A stretch of 64,000 nucleotides of DNA, from positions 33,897 to 97,896 of the forward strand of contig DRFI01000015.1 of assembly GCA_011050675.1 (NCBI GenBank), in the 5' to 3' direction. Under the pieces are notes generated by a model, which worked only from the letters and a program-made list of their open reading frames with translations, did not search any database and was not told where the DNA came from. Positions 43,537 to 52,480 of this stretch are shown here, piece by piece. The DNA is from Maribacter sp. (GTDB lineage Bacteria > Bacteroidota > Bacteroidia > Flavobacteriales > Flavobacteriaceae). Within the stretch, counting starts at the first letter, position 1, and each line of letters opens with the position of its first letter. Both the position numbers and the translations under genes were made by a program.

Positions 43537-45531
43537 ATGAATAATAGTAGTATTTACATCATCCTTATTTTTGGAATACTCTTTTCGTGCAAAGACAATC
43601 GCACATCAAAAACCGAAACAAAAACGATATACGATGTTGTGTTTCGTGAAAATCTTGCAGGAACATATGAAAAATGGAGTACAGCCGATAATAGTTTCAA
43701 CTATTATTACACCTATACTGATCGGGGACGTGGACCAGAAATTACGGAAGAAATAACGCTGAACGATCAAAATTTTATAGTATCCGATTCTATTACAGGT
43801 GTGAACTACCTAAAAGATTCTATAAGTGAAAACTTCACAGGTAAAGGTGGTATTGCTTCATGGAAAAATCCAATGAGTGAAGACAAAGGCGATTTTAATA
43901 GTAGTCAGCTATACTTTAGACACGATGGTTCACCTGCTGTATATGAAATTCTGGCTCAACTTTTACTTAAGTCAGAGGATAAGAAAATTAGTCTATATCC
44001 TGAGGGAGATGTGGAGTTGGTTGATAATTTTTCAATAACAATTTCAGATAGTACGCCAGTAAACCTTTTGATGGTCAAAGGTTTAGATATGAACCCGACG
44101 TATTTATGGATGCAGGAAAATGAAATGATAGCTAGCATTTCTGGTAACCTTCATATCATTAGAGAAGATTTTAAAGAGTTTAGAAAAGAGTTAAAATCTA
44201 TACAGGATACGTATGAGGATGATTATCTAATTAAAATATCAAAAGAGCTTTCCCATCAAGTTGATAAGACTATTATTAAAAATGTAAATGTCTTTTCGCC
44301 TGAAGGGACTATTGTATACAACCAAGATGTCTTTATTGATGGTAAAGTGATTAAGTCTATTAAACCATCAAAAGGAAAAATTTTAAATGGAACTGCTCAG
44401 GTTATTGATGGTACAGGAAAAACGCTTTTGCCTGGTATGTTCGATATGCATACGCACAATACTAAATTCAGGGGTCTTTTACATTTAGCAGGTGGTGTAA
44501 CCTCAGTTAGGGATCTTGCGAATAATAAGCAATTGAATCAACTAAGTGGGCAGTTCGATAAGAATGAGATTATAGGTCCTAATATTGTAACCTTCTCTGG
44601 TATTATAGATGGTTCTGGTCCTTTTGCAAATCAGAGAAACGTAGTTGATAATTTAGAGGAAGGTTTGGCTGAAATTCAATCTTATAAAGATTTGGATTAT
44701 GATCAAATTAAATTATACAGTTCAATTAGACCAGAGTGGGTAAAACCTTTAGCTGATAAAGCGCATAAGTTAGGTATGCGTGTTAGTGGTCATATACCAG
44801 CTTATATGACGGCATCACAAGCTATCAACCAGGGTTATAATGAAATTCAGCATATGAATATGTTGTTTTTGAATTTCATGTCAGATACGATAGATACAAG
44901 AACACCATTAAGGTTTACCATGGTAGCGAATCATGGCGTTGATATAGATTTAAAATCTAAGGAGTATTTAGATTTTGTGTCATTATTAAAATCTAAAGAT
45001 ATTCTAGTTGATCCTACAATGGCCATTTTTGAGAATATGTTTGTTTCTCAAAAAGGAGAGCCTAGTCCTACCTACAACAAAATTATGAATAGGTTACCAC
45101 TTATAGAGCAACGTGCTTTTTATAGTGGAGGACTACCAAAAGCTGGTGTCCAAGTGGCATTGTATAAGGATAGTTATTCTAACATGCTTAACGCCTTGTA
45201 TGATTTGTATAAGAGAGGTGTATCTATAGTACCAGGTACAGACGGTTTACCGGGGTTTTTATACCATAGAGAATTAGAGTTATATGAGAAAGCGGGTATA
45301 CCTGCTGCAGAAGTTATTAAGATGGCTACCATTAACTCAGCTAAGATAACTGGCGTTTCAGATTCTTTAGGATCCATTGAAGTAGGTAAAAAAGCAGACC
45401 TTATTCTTATTGACGGTAATCCCTTAGAAAATATAAGCGATATAAGAAGGGTAGAGTGGACGATAAAAGGAGGACATCTTTATTTCGCTGAAGAGCTTTA
45501 CAATAAAATGGGTATCAAACACTTTAAATAA
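43537..45531 (+). CDS. Amidohydrolase lipoprotein with extra N-terminal domain, copy 1
   Basis: This 664-residue lipoprotein (lipobox FGILFSCKD) has a metal-dependent amidohydrolase C-terminal part starting near residue 245: GTGKTLLPGMFDMHTHN holds the first His pair, GHIPAYMTA and IQHMN the next His residues, and PGTDGLPG the Asp. It resembles the imidazolonepropionase/Xaa-Pro-dipeptidase-like group. About 240 N-terminal residues precede it, beta-rich and ending in LWMQENEMIASIS and an IIREDF helix; this part has the same layout in the second amidohydrolase (46709-48742). The protein should cleave an amide or peptide bond in the periplasm. Exact substrate unknown. Confidence 0.82.
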   Translation: MNNSSIYIILIFGILFSCKDNRTSKTETKTIYDVVFRENLAGTYEKWSTADNSFNYYYTYTDRGRGPEITEEITLNDQNFIVSDSITGVNYLKDSISENFTGKGGIASWKNPMSEDKGDFNSSQLYFRHDGSPAVYEILAQLLLKSEDKKISLYPEGDVELVDNFSITISDSTPVNLLMVKGLDMNPTYLWMQENEMIASISGNLHIIREDFKEFRKELKSIQDTYEDDYLIKISKELSHQVDKTIIKNVNVFSPEGTIVYNQDVFIDGKVIKSIKPSKGKILNGTAQVIDGTGKTLLPGMFDMHTHNTKFRGLLHLAGGVTSVRDLANNKQLNQLSGQFDKNEIIGPNIVTFSGIIDGSGPFANQRNVVDNLEEGLAEIQSYKDLDYDQIKLYSSIRPEWVKPLADKAHKLGMRVSGHIPAYMTASQAINQGYNEIQHMNMLFLNFMSDTIDTRTPLRFTMVANHGVDIDLKSKEYLDFVSLLKSKDILVDPTMAIFENMFVSQKGEPSPTYNKIMNRLPLIEQRAFYSGGLPKAGVQVALYKDSYSNMLNALYDLYKRGVSIVPGTDGLPGFLYHRELELYEKAGIPAAEVIKMATINSAKITGVSDSLGSIEVGKKADLILIDGNPLENISDIRRVEWTIKGGHLYFAEELYNKMGIKHFK

Positions 45532-45539
45532 AATATAAA

Positions 45540-46661
45540 ATGAAAGTAAAATTAATTTTTCTTTTTTCTCTTTTTCTATCCACCGTTAACGCTCAATCAT
45601 TGGAGTTTTTTACCAGTGGTAGATTAATATTGGGTACGCATAAAGAAAGAACAGCATCTTTAGGTGTTGGAGATATAGATAATGACGGTGATGCAGATAT
45701 TTTAGTAGCTAACGGACGTCACTGGCCAGGGCAAAACAGAATATTTTTAAATAATGGAAGAGGTGTGTTTACAGTTTCAAAAAGCTTAGGATTAGAAAGT
45801 GAAACTACGTACTCAACCGAACTTGCCGATTTTGATGGTGATGGAGATTTAGATATTGCTGTAGGTAATGACATGGCACCAAACTACATATTTCTAAACG
45901 ATGGCAAAGGTGACTTTACAAGAGCTTCAAGTTTTGGGGTGGCGTATGCACCAACAAGAAATATTGTGGTTGCAGATATTGACCAAGACGGAGATAAAGA
46001 TATTCTAATAACGAATAGAGGTAAAGAGAATGAAATTTGCCTAAATAATGGCGATGGAACTTTTTCTAAGTCAATCGGTTTCGGGAATAAGGAAGATTCT
46101 ACCATTGATGTAGAAGTTGCAGATATGAACGGTGATGGTAATCTTGATCTTATACTGGCGAATAGAGATGACCAACCTAATTTTGTGTATTTGAATGAAG
46201 GTAATTTAAAGTTTACCAAGAAAATACCATACGGGACAGGTAATGACATTACGCGTTCTGTAGCTATTGCTGATATAGACAAAGACGGATTCTTAGATAT
46301 TGTAACTGCGAATATCGGGGAATCTAATGTGATTTATTTTGGGGATAAAAAGCAGACGTACCAACGTAAGATAGTATTTGATTCTAGCGATGATAAATCA
46401 TACTCTATAGTTTTAGGTGATTTGGATAAAGACGGAGATATGGATATTATCATAGCTAATGTCAGAGGATCTAATTCAGTTTTCATTAATTCTAATGAAG
46501 GAAAAACCTGGGAAAAAATAACCTTGGCAGATGAAGATTTTAATACGTACGACATTACTGTTTTTGATTTAAATGGAGATGGCAAGTTAGATATTATTGA
46601 AAGTAACTCAGACGAGATAAACCGTTATTACTTCAATAGATTTACTCCTGAGTTTCCATAA
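45540..46661 (+). CDS. VCBS/FG-GAP repeat protein, probable seven-bladed propeller
   Basis: This exported 373-residue protein (signal ending STVNAQ) is built of about seven repeats each with a calcium loop: DIDNDGDADIL, DFDGDGDLDIA, DIDQDGDKDIL, DMNGDGNLDLI, DIDKDGFLDIV, DLDKDGDMDII and DLNGDGKLDII. Each is followed by a strand such as NYIFLNDGKGDF. This is the integrin-alpha-like propeller fold. No T9SS C-terminal signal and no lipobox are visible, so it is likely periplasmic. It sits between the two amidohydrolase genes with 8- and 47-base gaps, implying it works with them, perhaps as a binding or scaffold protein. Confidence 0.85.
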   Translation: MKVKLIFLFSLFLSTVNAQSLEFFTSGRLILGTHKERTASLGVGDIDNDGDADILVANGRHWPGQNRIFLNNGRGVFTVSKSLGLESETTYSTELADFDGDGDLDIAVGNDMAPNYIFLNDGKGDFTRASSFGVAYAPTRNIVVADIDQDGDKDILITNRGKENEICLNNGDGTFSKSIGFGNKEDSTIDVEVADMNGDGNLDLILANRDDQPNFVYLNEGNLKFTKKIPYGTGNDITRSVAIADIDKDGFLDIVTANIGESNVIYFGDKKQTYQRKIVFDSSDDKSYSIVLGDLDKDGDMDIIIANVRGSNSVFINSNEGKTWEKITLADEDFNTYDITVFDLNGDGKLDIIESNSDEINRYYFNRFTPEFP

Positions 46662-46708
46662 AAACATAAGATTTTATAATAATACAAGAACATAACTAAC
46701 GCAATAAT

Positions 46709-48742
46709 ATGAATGTAAAATATTTAATTACTTGTGCTTTTTTAGCATTGCTTACAGCATGCTCTTCTGAAACTTCTGAGTGGGAAAATTTTAAAGATGA
46801 AGGTACCTTTTTTGTATATAGAAGACAGTCTCAAATAGGAGAGGAGACTTATGATATTTCTTCAAATAAAGACACCATTATCGTTACCTCTATACAAGGG
46901 GAGAATGAAAGAGGAAGAATCAGCGGTGTAGAGTCAAAACTATACTTGACAACAGACCTAGAACCTATATCTTATTTCAGTAGACGTATTTCTAATAATG
47001 ATACTACCAATATCATTAAGATGGAAGTAAACGGAGATAAGGTTTCCATTTGGGAAAAGCATTTTGATGTGGTTACCACAAATAAAAAAGATGCATTTTT
47101 TACAGTGAACAGTAACATTCCCGCAGGAATTGAAATGATGTTATATCATTATTATTTTAAAAATAATAGTGATTCCTCAATACCAACATTACCTAGAGGA
47201 GAAGTATCTATGACGCATAAAGGAGAAGATATTGTACAGATTGACGGTAAAGATGTTGCACTGGATCGTTATGTTGTAGATGGCATCAATTGGGGTGGTA
47301 GAACTATATGGTTAGACAAGTCTAAGAACTTGGTTGCAGTAGTAAAGGCTAATACCCAAATTAGAGAGTTAATCAAAAAAGGATATGAAGAAGCTAAACC
47401 ATATTTTATTAAAGGGAATGTAGAGGAGCAAATGGCGCAACTTTCTGGTTATACTAAAAGCTTAAAAGGTGAAGAATCACAAATTACTGCTTTGGTAGGT
47501 GGTGATGTTGTTAATGGTTTACAAGATGCTACACAAAAAGATATGACCGTTATAATTGAAAACGGTCGCATAACATCAATAGGTAGTTCCCCCGAAATTA
47601 ATATTCCTGATAATGCTAAAATTATAGATGTAACAGGTAAAACTTTGATTCCTGGTATGTGGGATATGCATGCGCATTCTAATCAAGTTCAATGGGGACC
47701 CGCTTATTTGGCAGGTGGTGTAACCACTATTAGAGATAATGGTAATGAGCTAGAGTTCGCTACTGCGTTTAGAGATGCTATAGCTAATGAAGGTGCTACA
47801 GGACCAGATATATTGCTGTCTGGTATGACCGACGGACCTGGTCCTAAAGGTAACGGTATAATAAGGGCACGATCGGTTGAAGAAGCTAAAGAGGTTGTGA
47901 AACTTTACCATTCTAATGGTTATAATCAGATTAAGATATACACTTCTATAGAACCAGAGATTTTAAAAGTTTTGGCAGATGAGGCTCATAAAGTGGGCAT
48001 GACAGTAACGGGTCATGTTCCAGCATTAGTTAATAGTGCTAATACAGCTGTGGAAAGCGGTATGGATATGTTGAGCCATTCTAATAGAATATTGGCAGTA
48101 TTGTTTCCTGATCAAAAAATATCAGACTTAGGAGCATTTTACATGGCAAAAAATGACATTACAGATACACAAATAAATGAAGCGATTGCCTTTTATTTAA
48201 AGCATGGCACCGTTTTAGATCCTACGCTTGGCTTAGGTGTCATTCGTACATTACCGAAAGGAGAGCCAATGGAGATATTGGAGCCAGATGCTGGTAGAAT
48301 GGCGTATGAGCTTTTTGAAAGCAAAAGATTTAGAAGTGGAGCAAGTGAAAAGCGTGCGGAATTGTCCAAGCAAAATATTATTAAATCTGCAGAGGTTATT
48401 GGAAAGTTTTTTAAAGCTGGAATCCCTGTAGTTGCTGGTACTGATAATTTTGCACCAGGATTTGGACACTTTTTAGAATTGGAAACATACCATAAATATG
48501 GCGGATTAACACCTTTTGAAGCGCTTCAAACAGCAACTATTATTCCTGCAACTGCAATGGGTATGGGTGACAAAACAGGAACATTGGAAATTGGTAAAGA
48601 GGCTGATATCGCCATCTTGGACAAAAACCCATTAACGGACATTACAAACTTAAGATCAGTTTCTGCAGTGATGACTAATGGTAATTACTATGAAAGTGAA
48701 CCATTATGGAAAGCTGCCGATTTTAAATCTACTAGAGACTAA
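46709..48742 (+). CDS. Amidohydrolase lipoprotein with extra N-terminal domain, copy 2
   Basis: This 677-residue paralogue of the 43537 protein has a lipobox in ALLTACSSE, an N-terminal beta-rich domain of about 255 residues (ending TIWLDKSKNLVAVVKANTQ), then the amidohydrolase domain. Metal residues lie in PGMWDMHAHSN, GHVPALVN, LSHSNR and AGTDNFAPGFGH. TGTLEIGKEADIAILDKNPL is the usual beta-sandwich end of this superfamily. Both copies are predicted to be anchored and periplasmic, so the pair may cleave different bonds of the same imported substrate. The 48743-48839 gap shows nothing functional. Confidence 0.82.
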   Translation: MNVKYLITCAFLALLTACSSETSEWENFKDEGTFFVYRRQSQIGEETYDISSNKDTIIVTSIQGENERGRISGVESKLYLTTDLEPISYFSRRISNNDTTNIIKMEVNGDKVSIWEKHFDVVTTNKKDAFFTVNSNIPAGIEMMLYHYYFKNNSDSSIPTLPRGEVSMTHKGEDIVQIDGKDVALDRYVVDGINWGGRTIWLDKSKNLVAVVKANTQIRELIKKGYEEAKPYFIKGNVEEQMAQLSGYTKSLKGEESQITALVGGDVVNGLQDATQKDMTVIIENGRITSIGSSPEINIPDNAKIIDVTGKTLIPGMWDMHAHSNQVQWGPAYLAGGVTTIRDNGNELEFATAFRDAIANEGATGPDILLSGMTDGPGPKGNGIIRARSVEEAKEVVKLYHSNGYNQIKIYTSIEPEILKVLADEAHKVGMTVTGHVPALVNSANTAVESGMDMLSHSNRILAVLFPDQKISDLGAFYMAKNDITDTQINEAIAFYLKHGTVLDPTLGLGVIRTLPKGEPMEILEPDAGRMAYELFESKRFRSGASEKRAELSKQNIIKSAEVIGKFFKAGIPVVAGTDNFAPGFGHFLELETYHKYGGLTPFEALQTATIIPATAMGMGDKTGTLEIGKEADIAILDKNPLTDITNLRSVSAVMTNGNYYESEPLWKAADFKSTRD

Positions 48743-48839
48743 ACTATAATTTTAAACAGATAGCTATTGTCATTGCTACATGACCTAGAGAAAAAGCTGA
48801 AGAGGTAAAGTCGAAATTAAAGATTTAAAAAACACTAAA

Positions 48840-49778
48840 ATGTTCAAGTTAAAATCACCTATCATTAAGTCTATCTGTTTTTATTGCATTCTTATAAGTG
48901 CTCAAAATTTGATGAGTCAAGAGTTGAAAATGAAATATCTTGGTGTCGCAGGTTGGGAAATTTCAAATGATAGCCTTACTGTTTTGGTAGATCCTTATAT
49001 ATCTAGACTTAAATTAAAGGGGAATTCTCGTTTTTATGGTGAAGGAGATGAACGTAAAATATTCAATAGCGATGATGTTTATGAATCGGATACGGTTGCC
49101 ATAAATAAAGTAATTACCAAGGCAGATTATATTTTAGTGCATCATTCACATACAGATCATTTAGCAGATGTGCCGTACATTGCCAAAAAGACGGGAGCTG
49201 TAGTAATTGGTACAGAAACTACGTCCACAATTTTAAAGGCTTACGGTATACCACAAAAACAATTGATAACCGTTAAAGGAGGAGAAGATTATCAGTTCGA
49301 TGATTTTTCGATAAGGATTATACCTTCTATTCATTCAGCTTTAGGGGATAAGCGTTATTTTGAATCAGAAACATATTCAGATCCTAATGAATTGAATACA
49401 CCATTAACAGTAGGGGAATTTGTAGAGGGTGGTTCTCTTATGTTTCTGCTACGTATTGATTCGCATAAAATACTTACCTCTGGATCAATGAATTTTATAG
49501 AAAGAGAGGTAGCCGGACTTAAGCCTGACGTTTTAATACCAGGCATCAACTTTTCTAGGTTAGAAGTTTATAAGTATACAGAAAGGCTGTTAGAACTGAC
49601 GGGATACCCAAAAACCATAATTCCGACACATTGGGATAATTTCAGAATCCCCTATGGCTTTTCTCAAGAAGATCCGATTAAGAAAAAGGTGCTCCCTTTT
49701 ATAGAAGAAGTGAAAGACGTAATGCCAGATGCAAACGTTATCATTCCCGTTCATTTAGAAACCATAATAATTAAATAA
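48840..49778 (+). CDS. Metallo-beta-lactamase-fold hydrolase (UlaG-like), exported
   Basis: This 312-residue MBL-fold protein has a signal peptide (ending NLMSQ). The HHSHTDHLAD motif near residues 101-110 holds the dinuclear metal site. Further ligand candidates are His in IPSIHSA and the C-terminal PTHWDN and PVHLE. The overall look is of the lactonase-like UlaG/RNase Z-like group that hydrolyses lactones or esters. In this operon it might open a cyclic amide or lactone intermediate. No close functional clue exists in the sequence itself. Confidence 0.75.
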   Translation: MFKLKSPIIKSICFYCILISAQNLMSQELKMKYLGVAGWEISNDSLTVLVDPYISRLKLKGNSRFYGEGDERKIFNSDDVYESDTVAINKVITKADYILVHHSHTDHLADVPYIAKKTGAVVIGTETTSTILKAYGIPQKQLITVKGGEDYQFDDFSIRIIPSIHSALGDKRYFESETYSDPNELNTPLTVGEFVEGGSLMFLLRIDSHKILTSGSMNFIEREVAGLKPDVLIPGINFSRLEVYKYTERLLELTGYPKTIIPTHWDNFRIPYGFSQEDPIKKKVLPFIEEVKDVMPDANVIIPVHLETIIIK

Positions 49779-49827
49779 AGCGGCTATATTTTCATAAGAA
49801 GTATATGCAACTTTCAACAATATTTAC

Positions 49828-50691
49828 ATGACAAGCACAATCAATACCAACCCCCTTTGGAAAGAGGCTAAGATTAAAAATTATTTACCGCATATGACGG
49901 TACCAGAAGTAGAAGCTTTTCTGAAAAAATCAGATATGGTTATCATACCTATTGGGGCTTTAGAACAGCACTCAAGTCATTTGCCAATTGGTACAGATTT
50001 TATAAATGGAGTAGAGCTTTGTAAACTAATCGCGCAAGAACGAGATATTCTGGTAGCACCGGTTTTAATGGCAGGTCAATCACCTTACCATATGGCTTTT
50101 GCCGGTTCAATAACTTTAAGTGCAGAGGTAATTGTAAAAGTGCATATGGAGACCGTAGAGAGTTTAATTAAACATGGATTTAAACGCTTTGTTTTTATGA
50201 ATTCTCACGGAGGAAATACGGCTATAACTACATTTTTAGTAGATCAGATAAACCAAAAAACATCTGCAGTTGCCGTAGATTATGCCGTGGCAACTAAACC
50301 CTTTTTAAAAGAAGTAGCACACGCGAATATAACAAAATTAGACCGTCATGCAGGCACTGGCGAAACATCAGACTCTTTATTCCTAATGCCTAGTTTAGTG
50401 CAACAAGAAAAGGCTACGGCAACAAAATTAACGCTCCCTATTCATTTAGCTAAAATGCTACCAGATGTTATAAAAGAGGAACCAACAGCTAAATTATTAT
50501 TTCTTTCAGAAGGATTAAAAGGAGTGGAAACGGGAAAGAAAACATCAACTAAAGAAATGACTAGCACAGGTGTTTGGGGTGAGTTAGATCCAAAAGATGC
50601 TTCATTAGAAAGAGGTGCAAAAAACATTGAACGCCAAATAACCGCGAGTGTGAAGTTTATTGATAGATGGAATGAATTAATTGAAGATTAA
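49828..50691 (+). CDS. Creatininase-family amidohydrolase
   Basis: This 287-residue cytoplasmic protein (no signal peptide) is of the creatininase family, which opens cyclic amides or hydrolyses formamides. Metal ligands are visible as Glu, His and Asp in GALEQHSSHLPIGTD (about residues 47-61), His in NSHGGNT, and Glu in GTGETSD. All five classical positions appear present. It is one of the few non-exported enzymes of the locus, so it acts on a compound already inside the cell. Creatinine itself is only one possibility; family members act on diverse ring amides. Confidence 0.85.
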   Translation: MTSTINTNPLWKEAKIKNYLPHMTVPEVEAFLKKSDMVIIPIGALEQHSSHLPIGTDFINGVELCKLIAQERDILVAPVLMAGQSPYHMAFAGSITLSAEVIVKVHMETVESLIKHGFKRFVFMNSHGGNTAITTFLVDQINQKTSAVAVDYAVATKPFLKEVAHANITKLDRHAGTGETSDSLFLMPSLVQQEKATATKLTLPIHLAKMLPDVIKEEPTAKLLFLSEGLKGVETGKKTSTKEMTSTGVWGELDPKDASLERGAKNIERQITASVKFIDRWNELIED

Positions 50692-50703
50692 AAATTGTAT
50701 CCA

Positions 50704-51597
50704 ATGATAAATATAAGAGTAGTTGTTTCTGTTTTAAGTTTGTTAAGTGTTGTATGTATAAAGGCACAAGATGTTACGATGTTTCCTGAGTCAACTAAGG
50801 TTTTAAAAATTGAACCTTCAAAAACCGATTCAAGAATATCTACTGCCAATACTCCGCATTTTATTGCGTACAATTCAATTAACACAAAAGGAAAATTACT
50901 TCTCTTTATTCCCGGTACAAATGGTATAGCTTTAAAAGGACCGATGCATTTGTTCAGTACAGCTGTAGAACAAGGATACGCAGTAATTAACTTGTCCTAT
51001 ATAAACACACCTGCTATTGCACGAATTTGTAAAGGAGATAATTTAATAGGGAACACTGATTGTGCCGAAGAATTTAGAAATAGAAGAGTATATGGCGATA
51101 CTACTTTTACCTTAATTGAAGATATGCCATATGATGCCATTGTAAATAGACTTACCAAACTGTTATTTTATTTAGCCGAGAATGATAAAGGTGGAAAATG
51201 GGAACGTTATTTAGAAAATGGAGAACCGAAATGGAATGAAATTGCACTCGCTGGTCAATCTCAAGGTGGTGGAATGTCGGCATTTATTGCAAAGACTCAT
51301 TTGGTACACAGGGTTATTGATTTTTCTGGCGGGTGGGATTATTCAGCAAAGAATAAAATTGCCAAGTGGTATTTTAAAAGTAGTAAAACACCGCTTGATA
51401 GGTGGTATGGAACCTATCATGTCAAAGAACCTACTGCTCATGTTATTATCGAGACGTATGAGGCAATGGAAATTCCCGAAAGTAATGTTTATGCGTTTGA
51501 CTTAGAGGTGCCGCAAGGAAAAAGAGCGCACTCTAATGGAGTGCGAAATTTAGGATACAAAGACCAATGGGTAGCATTACTTGGTAAAGGTAATTAG
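50704..51597 (+). CDS. Secreted alpha/beta hydrolase (BPSS1187-like)
   Basis: The start at 50704 (MINIRVVVSVLSLLSVVCIKAQ) gives a clean signal peptide; an earlier in-frame TTG at 50695 adds three residues. The hydrolase fold shows LLFIPGTNG (oxyanion region), the nucleophile in LAGQSQGGGMSAF near residue 185, and a likely His in RAHSNGVRN near the C-terminus. This arrangement matches the small BPSS1187-type hydrolase family of unknown substrate. The gene follows the creatininase gene by 12 bases and precedes the racemase gene. Confidence 0.7.
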   Translation: MINIRVVVSVLSLLSVVCIKAQDVTMFPESTKVLKIEPSKTDSRISTANTPHFIAYNSINTKGKLLLFIPGTNGIALKGPMHLFSTAVEQGYAVINLSYINTPAIARICKGDNLIGNTDCAEEFRNRRVYGDTTFTLIEDMPYDAIVNRLTKLLFYLAENDKGGKWERYLENGEPKWNEIALAGQSQGGGMSAFIAKTHLVHRVIDFSGGWDYSAKNKIAKWYFKSSKTPLDRWYGTYHVKEPTAHVIIETYEAMEIPESNVYAFDLEVPQGKRAHSNGVRNLGYKDQWVALLGKGN

Positions 51598-51665
51598 GGT
51601 TAAATGTTACATAACCAATAATTTACATTAACACATTAACTCATTGTTTTGATCCCAAAATAATT

Positions 51666-52478
51666 ATGAAAGTATATTTCTATTTGCTATTGACCTTGGT
51701 TTTAGTGTCCTGTAATGACATTAATATTGAGGAGAAAAAAGAACTTGTTAAGTCAGTTGACGAAACCAAAAACAATCAAAAAATGAATGTATTAGGACTA
51801 ATAGGAGGTACTTCTTGGCATTCTACCATAGAATATTACAGTGCCATAAATGAAACTGTAAATGCTCATTTTGGAAATAATACAAACCCTCCATTATTGG
51901 TGTATACTTTGAACCAGGCAGAAGTACATCGGTTTCAAATAGAAAATAAATGGGACTCTATAGCACATATGTTGGTTAATGCAGGTTTGAACCTAAATAA
52001 TGCAGGAGCTGAGGTAGTTCTTTTTTGTGCCAATACACCACATAAGGTGTATGATGCTGTTCAAGATAAATTAGACTTTCCGGTTATACATATTGCAGAT
52101 GCCACTGCTAAGGCGATTCATAAAAGAGGGTTGAAGAAAGTGCTTTTTTTAGGGACGAAGTATAGTATGCAAGAAAACTTTATTACCAAAAGAATTGAGG
52201 ATAACGGCATCGATATTTTGGTTCCAAAAGATCAAGAAGAAATTGATGAGCTTCATAGAATTATTATAGAAGAACTTACTTATGGTACTATAGTTCAATC
52301 ATCTAAAGAATATGTATTGAACGTCATACAGAAATCAACTAAAGAAGGAGCAGAGGGGGTGGTTTTAGGCTGTACAGAGTTTCCGTTGATGATTTTTCAA
52401 GATGATTTAGAAATTCCAATATTTGACACTACCAAAATTCATTCTATGGCTGGGGTTGACTTTATCTTAAAAAAATAA
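51666..52478 (+). CDS. Aspartate/glutamate-racemase-family lipoprotein (YgeA-like)
   Basis: This is a cofactor-independent amino-acid racemase of 270 residues. The fold start IGGTSWHSTIEYY is at about 46-58; both catalytic cysteines are present, Cys121 in FCANTPHKV and Cys236 in LGCTEFP. The sequence resembles E. coli YgeA, a broad-spectrum racemase, more than hydantoin racemase. Residues 1-16 are a lipoprotein signal (LLLTLVLVSC), which would place the enzyme outside the cytoplasm; normal family members are cytosolic. An internal ATG at 51783 would give a cytosolic form but has no obvious ribosome site. In context it would interconvert D- and L-aspartate or a similar acid before uptake. Confidence 0.85.
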   Translation: MKVYFYLLLTLVLVSCNDINIEEKKELVKSVDETKNNQKMNVLGLIGGTSWHSTIEYYSAINETVNAHFGNNTNPPLLVYTLNQAEVHRFQIENKWDSIAHMLVNAGLNLNNAGAEVVLFCANTPHKVYDAVQDKLDFPVIHIADATAKAIHKRGLKKVLFLGTKYSMQENFITKRIEDNGIDILVPKDQEEIDELHRIIIEELTYGTIVQSSKEYVLNVIQKSTKEGAEGVVLGCTEFPLMIFQDDLEIPIFDTTKIHSMAGVDFILKK

Positions 52479-52480
52479 TT

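Noticed and set aside
48743..48839. A short REKAEEVKSKLKI-like reading before the MBL hydrolase gene, perhaps a gene remnant
   Set aside because: Only about 13 codons, with no start; too short to distinguish from chance in Lys/Glu-rich AT-rich DNA.
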